Shown here piece by piece: positions 47,190 to 56,407 of a stretch of 64,000 nucleotides of DNA. Source of the DNA: Bufo bufo. Lineage: Eukaryota; Chordata; Amphibia; Anura; Bufonidae. How positions within the stretch are numbered: position 1 is the first letter of the stretch; every line of letters starts with the position of its first letter. The stretch covers positions 214,267,208-214,331,207 of the forward strand of contig NC_053390.1 of assembly GCF_905171765.1 (NCBI RefSeq), in the 5' to 3' direction. The position numbers and the translations under genes are program-made. The notes under the pieces are model-generated. The model was not told where the DNA came from, did no database searches, and saw only the letters and a program-made list of their open reading frames with translations.

Positions 47190-48590
47190 TCATGGGGGTT
47201 CATCTTGTGGCTCACGTAGAGGGGTCCCTCCAGCGGGGGAAGATCTTCTTCTCTTTTGTCTGGCAGGTTGCCAAATTGGACCCAGGGCAGGCTGTGGATC
47301 CGGTAGTTCCCAGTCCGTGATGGATGGAATCTCAATGCCCAAAGCAGCACAAAAATCAGGGAGGTCTGAATGCTGACGCAAGATGGAGGATCTGCCATTT
47401 TTCGTGACTATTAATGCAAACGGGAACCCCCATCTATAAGGGATCTTCTTTTCCTTCAGCAGTTGCAATAAAGGCTGTAATACTCTTCTTTTTTGGAGTG
47501 TGCACCAAGATAAGTCCTCATATAAATGAACAGAAGCGCCATGGAAATCAATGGAGCGTGCTTCCCTGGCTTTGGACATAATGCTTTCCTTCACCTGAAA
47601 ATCGTGCACGCAGCAAATTACGTCTCTGGGCTGCGTGGATGAGGACTTAGGCCGCAGCGCTCTGTGAGCTCGATCAAGCTTGATAAACTGGGGTGGCTGT
47701 GTGCCTAATAAAGCATTAAAAAGTTCAGATAATATTTCCTGCAGATTTTCTTCCGCATTAGCTTCAGGCAAACCCCGTACACGGATGTTATTTCTGCGCC
47801 CTCTGTTATCTAGGTCTTCCAGATGACGTGCATTGTCCCTGATAACTTGGGATTGAGAAGCAATAACAGATTGTAAATGTGCCACACTTCTACGGGTGTC
47901 ATCATGGTCTATTTCAATAGTGTCCATGCGGTCTGCTAAGTGCTTCAGATCCTGCCTTAAAGTTGAGATTTCCGATTTACAGGCATTTCTGACTTCTGAG
48001 ACCAGCATTTTAAAATCATCCTTAGTAGGCAAATGTTGTAATGTCTGCTGAAGTATTGTAGGGCCCTGGGAAGGTTGCAGATCTCCCTCTCCCTCGTCCT
48101 CATATTCACTTCCCTGCTCCCAAGTAACAGCTTCTCCTCCCTCTCTCCTTCTATGATGCTGCTGGTTAGGGGGATCTTCAGAGGATTCGGCCCAATCTCG
48201 CCGCCTCTGGGATGGAGTGGCCATTGGTTTGGCTTGTTTAGCTGCCGATTTTGGCGGCATAATGGCGGCTATGCCTCCTGTTAGATGTAGCCCCTCTCCT
48301 GCCCCTGTGGGTTTTAGCTGTGTCCCCACAGCGCTAGTGGGTAGGAAAGTCCTTGCTAGTGGGGACAGGGAGGATGTAGGAAGCCGTAAGGCTGGATTAC
48401 TGCTCGTACCTGTCGGCGGCTGTGCGCTCGTCTCTTCACCCTCACACGCGCCGGAGGCCTGAGATGGAAGCAGGCCGCAACCGGACGGAGCCGCGCGGAG
48501 TGGACGGCTGAGGTAGGAATCGAGCGTCTTATTCCCCCAGGCGGATGATCGGGACGAGGTGGAGGGCTTGCCCAGCAATTTTTTCCCCAT
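47190..48590 (-). CDS. LINE ORF1 protein (466 aa)
   Basis: The intact frame starts MGKKLLGKPSTSSRSSAWGN and has a basic, proline-rich N-terminal third, a coiled-coil (about residues 195-270, KDDFKMLVSEVRNA to SQSQVIRDNARHLEDLDNRG) and an RNA-binding domain with NNIRVRGLPE and AHRALRPK. This is the layout of L1 ORF1p, which binds the LINE RNA as a trimer. The C-terminal domain (SILRQHSDLPDFCAALG) is complete. The gap to ORF2 is 528 bases. The frame has no lesion and may still be translatable. Confidence 0.9.
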   Translation of the reverse strand: MGKKLLGKPSTSSRSSAWGNKTLDSYLSRPLRAAPSGCGLLPSQASGACEGEETSAQPPTGTSSNPALRLPTSSLSPLARTFLPTSAVGTQLKPTGAGEGLHLTGGIAAIMPPKSAAKQAKPMATPSQRRRDWAESSEDPPNQQHHRRREGGEAVTWEQGSEYEDEGEGDLQPSQGPTILQQTLQHLPTKDDFKMLVSEVRNACKSEISTLRQDLKHLADRMDTIEIDHDDTRRSVAHLQSVIASQSQVIRDNARHLEDLDNRGRRNNIRVRGLPEANAEENLQEILSELFNALLGTQPPQFIKLDRAHRALRPKSSSTQPRDVICCVHDFQVKESIMSKAREARSIDFHGASVHLYEDLSWCTLQKRRVLQPLLQLLKEKKIPYRWGFPFALIVTKNGRSSILRQHSDLPDFCAALGIEIPSITDWELPDPQPALGPIWQPARQKRRRSSPAGGTPLREPQDEPP

Positions 48591-48792
48591 GTGCTGCGAT
48601 GGCGCGGTAGGAGAGTCTCCTTTAGCAGCTAATGGCGGCGGAGCTCTGTCTTCACGCGGCCATTCCTGAAGACGTCCAGGCCACGCCCCGCAACTACTTA
48701 CTTTTAACTTATAAATGACAGACCGCTGAAAAGAACTCTTTACTTTATTCTGCTGTTAGTATGGGCAGCACAAAGTTGATGACAGGTTCCCT

Positions 48793-48796
48793 TTAA
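48793..48796. repeat. shared TTAA between two MITEs
   Basis: The right end of one MITE (AGGTTCCCT) and the left end of the next (AGAGAACCTGTCAGC) are separated only by this TTAA, so the second element used the target copy of the first. Confidence 0.85.
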
Positions 48797-48921
48797 AGAG
48801 AACCTGTCAGCATGAAATGCAATGCAAACTGTAGGCACCATGTTATATAGCAGGAGGTGCTGAGTAGATTGATATATAGTTTGGAAGGAAAAGGTTCACT
48901 AAAACCTATAACTTATACATT

Positions 48922-50416
48922 TATTGTGCATTTGGAAAGTCTTCACTTTTTTCTATTTTTTTTAATGTTGCAACCTTGTGCTAAAATAAAAAAAATTCAA
49001 GTTTCCCCCATCAAATTGCACTCAATCTGGCCTAAATAAAAAATGAAAACAGAATGTTAGAAATGTTTGCAAATTTATTAAAAAGGAAAAACTAAGAATT
49101 TTAATCAATGCAAGTATTCAGACAGTTGGCATGACACTTGAAATTTGGCTCTGGGGCCTCCCATTCCACTTGATCATCTTTGAGATGTTTCTATACCTTG
49201 GTAAAGTCAGTAAATTGGACATGATTTGGAAAGACATATCCCTGTCTATATAAGGCCTCACAGCTGACAATGCATATCAGAGCAAAAACCAAGTCATGAA
49301 GAGGAAAGAACTGCCTGTAGATCTCAGAGGCAGGATTGTGTACCCTGGAGAAGGATACAAAAAACTTCTGCTGCGCTGAAAGTTCTTAATTCTTAAATGG
49401 AAGAGATTTGGAACAAGACTCTTCCAAGAGCTGGCTGCCTCACCAAACTAAGTAATCGGGGGAGAAGGGCTTTGGTAACGTGACCGAGAACCCAATGGTC
49501 ATTCTGAGCTCCAAAGATCCCATGTGCAGATGGGAGAAACTTCCACAAGGTCAACCATCACTGCAGCACTCCACCAATCTCAGCTTTATGGCAGAGTGGC
49601 CAGAAAGAAGCCTCTCCACAGTAAAAGACACAGGAAAGTTTGCAAAAAAGCTGTTAGAAACAAGATTTTTTGGTCTGATGAAGCCAAGATTGAACTTTCT
49701 AGCCTCACTTCTAAGCGTGATGTTTGGAGAAAACCAGGCACCATCCCTACAGTGAAGCATGGTGGTGGTAGCATCATACTGTGGGAGTGTTTTTCAGTGG
49801 CTGGGACAGGGAGACTGGTCAGGGTAGAAGGAAAGCTGAATGTAGCAAAGCACAAAGATTTTCTTAATAAAAAAAACCTGATCTGGACCTTAGACTGGGC
49901 TGAAGGTTCACCTTCCAACAAGACAATGACCCTAGGCATACAGCCAAGACAACACAGGAGTGGCTTAAGGACAACTCTGTGGATGTCCTTGAGTGGCCTA
50001 GCCAGAGCCCTGACTTGAACCCAATCGGACATCTCTAGATAGACCTGAAAATGACTGTCCATTGACGGTCCCCATTCAACTACAGAGCATGAGAGAATCT
50101 GTAGAGAAGAATGGCAGAAAATCCCCAAATCCATGTGTGCAAACCTCGTGGCATCATACAAAGACTGGAGGCTGTAATCCCTGCCAAAAGGGTTTCAACT
50201 AAGTCCTGAGTAAAGGATCTGAATACTTATGTCTGCATCTTTTTAGTTTTTCCTTTTCAATAAATTAGCAAAGATTTTGAACATTCTGTTTTCCCTTTCT
50301 CATTATGGGGTATTGAGTTCAGAATGATGGGAAAATGTGAACTTTTTATATTTTAGCCACAACATAACAAAATGTGAAAAAAAAGTGAATGGGTCTGAAG
50401 ACTTCCCGAATGCCTA
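48922..50416 (+). mobile_element. decayed Tc1-like transposon
   Basis: The ends carry TGCATTTGGAAAGTCTTCAC and its inverted counterpart GAAGACTTCCCGAATGC near TA dinucleotides. The plus strand has transposase pieces at 49480-50030: a helix-turn-helix (TRSTITAALHQSQLYGRVAR), FWSDEAKIELSS (first catalytic Asp) and a [11 protein letters not shown] end near 50010. They lie in several frames with stops. Confidence 0.85.
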
Positions 50417-50459
50417 GTATATATCTCTGCTATTTCTAATTTCTTTGTTCATGGGGGAG

Positions 50460-50477
50460 TTGAGATGTTATCAGTGA
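50460..50477. repeat. left target-site duplication of the Penelope pair
   Basis: TTGAGATGTTATCAGTGA is repeated exactly at 58589-58606. The two copies bracket the whole inverted Penelope pair. Confidence 0.9.
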
Positions 50478-50610
50478 TAGGTATGAAGAAACCAGCACTC
50501 GCTCAGGTGCACACTGCCCGGGAGAAGAGCGTACTCCACGATAATCAAATAAGAAAACTTCCTGCAGGTAAACTATTTTATTCCATTTGTAGGAATGGTC
50601 CTATAACCAG

Positions 50611-50648
50611 GACGCGTTTCGGCGATGTGCCTTTATCAACAGGTGTAT
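50611..50648 (-). other. hammerhead-like motif of Penelope-like element
   Basis: The minus strand reads CACCTGTTGATAAAGGCACA then TCGCCGAAACGCGTC. CTGTTGA differs at one core position from the hammerhead consensus CUGANGA, GGC/GCC forms a stem, and GAAAC follows. The divergence suggests weak or no activity. Confidence 0.5.
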
Positions 50649-50900
50649 CCAAATGTAGTGAGAACAAGATATATATACAAAAGGTACTGCCCACAGGGAC
50701 GGGAGGCCCATCCCACAAGGGGAGTGTCCGCAAGAGGATACAAAACATCAATATGAACATAAACAAACATAGTAGAATCACAAAAAGCGCTAGGTTAAGA
50801 GAACCGCCTTACATGTTGTAGTCTAATCCCGTAGTAGATAATTAAAGAGTTGACGCCTGAAAAAAAATAAACAGTAAATCAGTTGTGATCAATAAAAATA

Positions 50901-51491
50901 TTACAAATGCATAATCTCATATTCCCTATATAGGCCTCTAGGGTGCAGTGTATCCAGCGTGTGGATCCAAAAGGCTTCTCTTCGTAAGAGGATTTTCTTA
51001 ATATCACCCCCTCTGCGTGGTCTAGTCACCTGTTCCAGAACCTGGAACTTCAGCTGGGCTATGGAATGTCTACATTTATCGAAGTGATTTGGTATAGGTA
51101 ACAACAAATTTTTTGTCCTGATAGTTGACTTGTGTTTATTAATTCTGTCTCTAACTGCCTGCATTGTCTCTCCAATGTATAGCAGACCACAAGGGCATTT
51201 AATGAGGTAAATAACATTAGCAGATTCACATGTAAAGAAACCCTTTACTTCGAATGAACATCCAGTATTTGGATGATGAAATATAGGGCCCTTGATAATG
51301 TGCGAACATTGGAGACAATGCAGGCAGGGGAACGTGCCTTTATGTGGAGTTGACAGTACACTCTGGAGTGATATACGTTGGGTGCCTCCTATGTCTGCAT
51401 TAACTAGCATATCCCTATAGCTAGGGTTCATTCTATTGCAAATTAAAGGTGGGCTTTTAAACTCCACAACCTCTGGATAGGCTTTACCCAA
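50901..51491 (-). CDS. Penelope GIY-YIG endonuclease domain (196 aa, C-terminal part of ORF)
   Basis: The frame includes CLHCLQCSHII, a CxxC-type region, and VIYLIKCPCGLLYIGETMQA followed by VRDRINKHKSTIR, the GIY-YIG nuclease core. The frame is intact to the stop after EYEIMHL. It is the C-terminal part of the Penelope polyprotein; the reverse transcriptase half was separated from it by the LTR insertion. A near-identical copy is at 57631-58221. Confidence 0.9.
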   Translation of the reverse strand: MGKAYPEVVEFKSPPLICNRMNPSYRDMLVNADIGGTQRISLQSVLSTPHKGTFPCLHCLQCSHIIKGPIFHHPNTGCSFEVKGFFTCESANVIYLIKCPCGLLYIGETMQAVRDRINKHKSTIRTKNLLLPIPNHFDKCRHSIAQLKFQVLEQVTRPRRGGDIKKILLRREAFWIHTLDTLHPRGLYREYEIMHL

Positions 51492-51591
51492 TAAGTGCCA
51501 AAGTTTCCTGACAGTATTATCAATCTGTTTGTTAAAAGGATGAAATTTATGTATAAATGCTATCCTAGCGGTGTCCCTTTTACTAGGGTTA

Positions 51592-52550
51592 TGTCACGGC
51601 CATGGCTATGACCGTGACTCCTGAACCGCATGCGGTTGTCAGCGGTTTTCTTTGGTGTTCAATCACAGGTGAGGGCTGTGGTATTTGCCTCACCTGTGGT
51701 TGCCGCTGGCAACAGTGTGTATGTGGCAGCGTAGCAGGCTGAGCTGTGCCATTGCAGCTCGCTACGTTGTGCATGCGGTTTTGGGTTATGTGTGTATGTG
51801 TGCACTTCCTTTTTATGTTATTGTGTGCACGTCTCCTTTAAGTGGTGTTTTCCCTTCCCTGGTGTTGGAAGGGTTAATCTCCTTCCTAGTGTGTGTGTGC
51901 ACTGGGTGTGTCCGACTGTGGGGTGTGGCTTCTTGGCCTATAAAGCCTCACTGCTTTTGCAGGCCTGCAGGTTGCTTCAGCCATGCTTAGCTGAGAGCAG
52001 CCTCATGTCTTTATTACCTGCCAGTAAGAGCCACCCCTGTGGTCATAACCATAATGTCGCTTTAAGTTATTTCTAGTTATGTGTGATGTCCGTGTGATGT
52101 TTTATATGTGATTTTGTGCAGCTATGGATCTGGGTCCCTGTGTGGGGATGCGTTTGTGATCTGCACCCTGCTAACACAGGGATCCAGTCAGCAAGGCTGT
52201 GGCAGGTAGGTGGAACTCTTTGTTCACCTGCCATATCCATAGAGCTGTTTATGTCTCCCCTTTTCCTGCAGCTTGGCCGTTGAGACTCCTGCTCCTCCGT
52301 GTCTAGGAGGAGTGGGCTTGTCTTACTCAGCTCCTAGGTGAGGGTCATCTTGAGGGCTAGCAGGGACTTTTAGGTTCCGGAGCATGGGCCCTCCTACCAT
52401 CAAGGTTGGCTCATGTAGCTAGGAGCCAGGGTCAGGTTAGGGATGCGTTTAGGAGGTGACCTGCTCCCTAATCCTGTCTTCATGGCCAAGCAGCCGTAAC
52501 ATCACCGGGCTCCACACGGCTGAGGATTTCGCCCATCCTCAGCCGTGACA
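51592..52550. repeat. left LTR
   Basis: It starts TGTCACGG and ends CCGTGACA, giving 9-bp terminal inverted repeats. A TATA box TATAAA lies at 51939-51944. An 11-bp hairpin CGGCTGAGGAT / ATCCTCAGCCG is found just before the 3' end. The frame starting MPHLWLPL is repeated in the right LTR and is not evidence of a gene. Confidence 0.92.
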
Positions 52551-52581
52551 GTATGACCACAGTCGCTTCTTACGTGGCGCT

Positions 52582-52653
52582 CCCTCGAAAGAGGGTAAAG
52601 CATGCACTGCTGTCTACGGATGGGGTGCATGCGCGTTCTCCGGAGGGAGAGCG
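52582..52653 (+). other. structured RNA module 1 of LTR element
   Basis: The module contains hairpin A CCCTCGAAAGAGGG (52582-52595, GAAA loop), stem B GCATGCAC (52600-52607) with GTGCATGC (52625-52632), and hairpin C CGTTCTCC-GGAG-GGAGAGCG (52634-52653). The start of module C lies 52 bases after A, as in the other two modules. It begins 31 bases after the left LTR, where retroelements often keep leader signals. Confidence 0.7.
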
Positions 52654-52799
52654 TTATGGGGCTCTCACCATTTACGGCGCGGTGAGTGGCATTCCCAGCT
52701 CACCGTTGTCCGTGTTGGTGTCCCCTTTTTGTTTGTCTTTCCCCTCCCCCCCTCCCATTGTTTCTTATGCCTCACCAACTTTCCCCTTTTGTTGTTGGG

Positions 52800-52822
52800 A
52801 GGGGCTTTGAGGGGTGGGAGTA
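52800..52822. repeat. internal copy of the polypurine-tract region
   Basis: GGGGCTTTGAGGGGTGGGAG here repeats the sequence that precedes the right LTR (GGGGCTTTGAGGGGTGGGAG at 53489-53508). It separates module 1 from module 2. Confidence 0.85.
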
Positions 52823-52827
52823 TGCAT

Positions 52828-52899
52828 CCCTCGAAAGAGGGTGAAGCATGTACCGCCCTCTGCGGAAGGGTTACATGCGCGCTCTTCGGAGGGAGAGCG
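52828..52899 (+). other. structured RNA module 2 of LTR element
   Basis: Hairpin A is CCCTCGAAAGAGGG (52828-52841). Stem B is GCATGTA (52846-52852) with TACATGC (52872-52878): the C-G pair of module 1 became U-A. Hairpin C is CGCTCTTC-GGAG-GGAGAGCG (52880-52899): a U-G became C-G and a C-G became U-G while the loop stayed GGAG. Confidence 0.7.
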
Positions 52900-53025
52900 T
52901 TCTGGGGGTTTCGCCTCTGATGGCGCGGTGAGTGGCGTTTCCCCGCCTTCCCTTCACCGTTGCCTCGTTTGGCGTCCCCCTGATTTTATAGCACTAGGGT
53001 GTTTGTTTGGTGTGCGAGTTGCTCA

Positions 53026-53097
53026 CCTTCGAAAGAGGGTGCAGCATGCAGTGCCATATCCTTGTGGCCTGCATGCGCGTTCTCCGGAGGGAGAGCG
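53026..53097 (+). other. structured RNA module 3 of LTR element
   Basis: Hairpin A is CCTTCGAAAGAGGG (53026-53039) with a U-G wobble replacing C-G. Stem B is GCATGCAG (53044-53051) with CTGCATGC (53069-53076), exchanging the C-G pair of module 1 for G-C, and is extended by GCCA/TGGC. Hairpin C (53078-53097) is identical to module 1. Confidence 0.7.
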
Positions 53098-53508
53098 TTC
53101 CTGGGGATTCTCCGTTAACGGCACGGTTGGTGGCTTATTCCCCGCCACCTTACCTTCCGTGTCCGTGTTGGGGATCCCTCGTCCCTCTCCATGTTCCCAT
53201 CTCTGGTCGTCTGCTGGCAGCACTCCGTAAGTGGTCCGGCTGCATGCTGGTTAGGAGTGTCTGCTGGCATCGACTGGAGTGGGGACGTGAGTGGAGAGTC
53301 CCCTCGTCCACTCTCAGTGGTTCCATTCCTGTGTCGCTGGTGTTGGCTGCAGGCCTCGTCGGACTGGCTGTGTTGTGCTGGGAGAGGATGCAGCTGACGG
53401 CGACTTTCTGGGAACCATGTCCTGAGAGTGGACGTCCCCTTCTCTCATCCCCTTGTGTGAGTCCCTCACGTGTCTTTTTTTTGGTGGGGGGGCTTTGAGG
53501 GGTGGGAG

Positions 53509-54465
53509 TGTCACGGCCATGGCTATGACCGTGACTCCTGAACCGCATGCGGTTGTCAGCGGTTTTCTTTGGTGTTTAATCACAGGTGAGGGCTGTGGTA
53601 TTTGCCTCACCTGTGGTTGCCGCTGGCAACAGTGTGTATGTGGCAGCGTAGCAGGCTGAGCTGTGCCATTGCAGCTCGCTACGTTGTGCATGCGGTTTTG
53701 GGTTATGTGTGTATGTGTGCACTTCCTTTTTATGTTATTGTGTGCACGTCTCCTTTAAGTGGTGTTTTCCCTTCCCTGGTGTTGGAAGGGTTAATCTCCT
53801 TCCTAGTGTGTGTGTGCACTGGGTGTGTCCGACTGTGGGGTGTGGCTTCTTGGCCTATAAAGCCTCACTGCTTTTGCAGGCCTGCAGGTTGCTTCAGCCA
53901 TGCTTAGCTGAGAGCAGCCTCATGTCTTTATTACCTGCCAGTAAGAGCCACCCCTGTGGTCATAACCATAATGTCGCTTTAAGTTATTTCTAGTTATGTG
54001 TGATGTCCGTGTGATGTTTTATATGTGATTTTGTGCAGCTATGGATCTGGGTCCCTGTGTGGGGATGCGTTTGTGATCTGCACCCTGCTAACACAGGGAT
54101 CCAGTCAGCAAGGCTGTGGCAGGTAGGTGGAACTCTTTGTTCACCTGCCATATCCATAGAGCTGTTTGTCTCCCCTTTTCCTGCAGCTTGGCCGTTGAGA
54201 CTCCGGCTCCTCCGTGTCTAGGAGGAGTGGGCTTGTCTTACTCAGCTCCTAGGTGAGGGTCATCTTGAGGGCTAGCAGGGACTTTTAGGTTCCGGAGCAT
54301 GGGCCCTCCTACCATCAAGGTTGGCTCATGTAGCTAGGAGCCAGGGTCAGGTTAGGGATGCGTTTAGGAGGTGACCTGCTCCCTAATCCTGTCTTCATGG
54401 CCAAGCAGCCGTAACATCACCGGGCTCCACACGGCTGAGGATTTCCCCCATCCTCAGCCGTGACA
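53509..54465. repeat. right LTR
   Basis: It matches the left LTR except for about four substitutions and a 2-bp deletion (AGCTGTTTGTC for AGCTGTTTATGTC). The TATA box is at 53856-53861. Confidence 0.92.
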
Positions 54466-54470
54466 GGTTA

Positions 54471-56160
54471 GTTGTCATTTCAGATTGGTCAACACTACTA
54501 CTGGCTAGGATATGTAGGGGATATCCTCGTTCCTTGAATCTTATGGTCATTTCTTCAAGTCTCTGATTCTGTGTAGATGGATCTGAGACAATCCGTTTCA
54601 CCCGCTGATATTGGGATTTAGGTATTGATTTCTTTAAAGAGGGGGGATGTGCACTTGTATAGTGTAAAATGCTGTTTCTATCTGTGTCCTTCCTGTAACG
54701 GTCAGTGGATAGCTGGCCCTCTTGATTTTTCATAACCATCATATCCAAAAAGCTAACCATGTCCCTGTCACATGGCATGGTGAACTGTAAACCATCACAA
54801 CATGTATTTAAGTGGTCAATGAACGTCGACAGGGTCTCACGTGGCCCCGCCCATATGCAAAAAATATCATCAATGAACCTTTTCCAAATAAGAACATTTT
54901 TTTCTATATAAGTCATTAGTGTAAACACAGGTTTCTTCAAATGAAGCCATGAATATATTTGCATAGGGCGGGGCCACGTTTGACCCCATCGCGGTCCCAC
55001 GTTTCTGGAGGTAATAATTATCTCCAAACAAAAAATAATTTCCCATCAGGACAATCTCTAACAGCCGTACAAAGAAATCACATATGGATGGCGGGTATTC
55101 ACTAGTTTCTAAGACCATGGAGACTGCCTGAATGCCCTCCCTGTGGCCAATCGATGTGTATAAACTAACCACGTCGATAGTCACTAGGAGGCTGTCTCCA
55201 GGAACATGACCCAAATCATTAACAATCCTTAAAAAATGAGGTGTGTCCAGTAAAAACGACTTCGTGTTTTTTACAAGTGGCGTTAAGGCCTTCTCTAGTA
55301 CTATGGCTAATGGTCTTAAAATAGAGTCCACTGAGGACACAATTGGGCATCCTGGGGGGGTCTGTAAGGGTCTTGTGTACCTTTGGTAGTATATATAGCA
55401 CCGGGGTGATTGGTGACTGATTTATGAGATATCTACTCATATTTTGGTCGATTGTCCCAGCTGTCTCAAAATAGTTGACCATAGTGGTAATCTTCTCTTT
55501 AATTCTAAAGACCAGGTCTCTATCAAGGAGTTGGTATGTTTGAGAATCAGACAGCTGTCTCATGACCTCACTTGTATATTTCCCCTTATCCACGACCACA
55601 ATTGAGCCCCCCTTATCAGCAGGTTTTATCGTTAAGGAATTATCCTCCATGAGGGCCTTAATCGCTTCTTTTTCTTCTCTTGTTATGTTATGTGTCATAA
55701 TAAGTCCACCATTCTTAATCTTGTCACAATGCTCCCTTACTTCTTTAGTTACCAGCTGTATATATGTTTCCACTGGGTGATGTATTTTGGGGGTCATAAA
55801 CCTGGACTTAGTGCTCAATCCTAGATCTTTTAAACATAGACATGTCTTCTCCGACTTAATATCGGTACGCTGAAGAGATGTGGCCGATTCAGCAAAGTGG
55901 GCTTTCAGCCTCACTTTGTGAAAAAATTGTTGTATATCAATGTCCAATTGAAAACTATCGAATCTGGGTGAGGGGCTAAATGACAGGCCTTTCTGTAATG
56001 TTTCAACTTGCTGGCTACTTAAACGCCGGGACGACAGATTCATTACCAGTGATTGACTCTTACCTGCGACCGAGTCTGCACTTGATTCAAGCCCTTCTCC
56101 GGTGTGATGCCGGCGATGTTTGCGGCCTGCTCGCCTCTGCCTCCTCCGCGCGGATGCCAA
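54471..56160 (-). pseudogene. Penelope reverse transcriptase with frameshifts
   Basis: The N-terminal part (56160-55219) has TIKPADKGGSIVVVDKGKY and YILPKVHK, the middle (55340-54870) LVTIDVVSLYTSIGHREGI and KRGTAMGSNVAPPYANIFMA, and the last (55027-54471) KRFIDDIFCIW and SFLDMMV. TIDVVSLYTSI, GTAMGSNVAPPYANIFM and FIDDIF are the polymerase motifs of Penelope-like elements. Frameshifts near 55330 and 54900 split the frame. Catalytic aspartates are kept. Confidence 0.9.
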
Positions 56161-56407
56161 CTGCCTCTCTGAAAAGGGCGGGCCTCCCGCGCACCAGTCG
56201 ATTTGTTGCAGAAGCTTGAGGTAAATGATGGGGTCGAACGTGGCCCCACCCTATGCAAATATATTCATGGCTTCATTTGAAGAAACATGTGTTTACACAT
56301 GAATTATATAGAAAAAATTTCCTCATTTGGAAAAGGTTCATTGATGATATTTTTTGCATATTGGTGTGGGCCACGTGAGACCCTGTCGACGTTCATTGAC
56401 CACTTAA

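Larger units (their letters stand above)
42584..48689 (-). mobile_element. full-length L1/Tx1-like LINE
   Basis: The element has an A-tail (T run at 42581-42593 on the plus strand), two ORFs in LINE order, and a 16-bp target duplication GCAACTACTTACTTTT at 42568-42583 and 48690-48705. This is the hallmark of target-primed reverse transcription. Its 6.1-kb length is normal for a complete L1-type element. Only one frameshift and one stop were found in ORF2, so the copy is young. Confidence 0.93.
42190..48792. mobile_element. TTAA-flanked MITE split by a LINE
   Basis: TTAA at 42186-42189 precedes AGGGAACCTGTCATCAACTT, and its complement ends at 48792 before TTAA (48793-48796). The left part holds inverted arms such as AGTCACGGTTATTCAT and ATGAATAACCATGACT. 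Without the inserted LINE and one copy of its 16-bp target duplication the element is roughly 480 bp. Confidence 0.88.
51592..54465. mobile_element. young non-autonomous LTR retrotransposon
   Basis: Two direct repeats of 959 and 957 bp (51592-52550, 53509-54465) begin TGTCACGGCC and end GCCGTGACA. They flank a 958-bp interior. The 5-bp duplication GGTTA (51587-51591, 54466-54470) is proved by the uninterrupted target in the sister Penelope copy near 57530 (CTAACCCTAG). The LTRs differ at only a few bases plus a 2-bp indel. A purine tract GAGGGGTGGGAG directly precedes the right LTR. No gag or pol is present, so an unidentified autonomous partner must have supplied the enzymes. Confidence 0.93.
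50478..56220 (-). mobile_element. Penelope-like element, longer copy
   Basis: Read on the minus strand, the element carries reverse transcriptase (about 56160-54471) and a GIY-YIG endonuclease (51491-50901), then a 3' region with a hammerhead-like motif (50645-50611). This RT plus C-terminal GIY-YIG arrangement is specific for Penelope-like elements. The LTR element at 51592-54465 interrupts it between the two domains. It faces a shorter copy beginning near 56225. Confidence 0.92.

Noticed and set aside
52575..52592. TGGCGCTCCC as a tRNA primer-binding site
   Set aside because: It lies 25 bases from the LTR rather than adjacent to it, and its continuation does not fit the 3' end of a tRNA.
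51685..53993. Identical 101- and 94-codon frames in both LTRs
   Set aside because: They are duplicated only because the LTRs are duplicated and have no recognisable motif.
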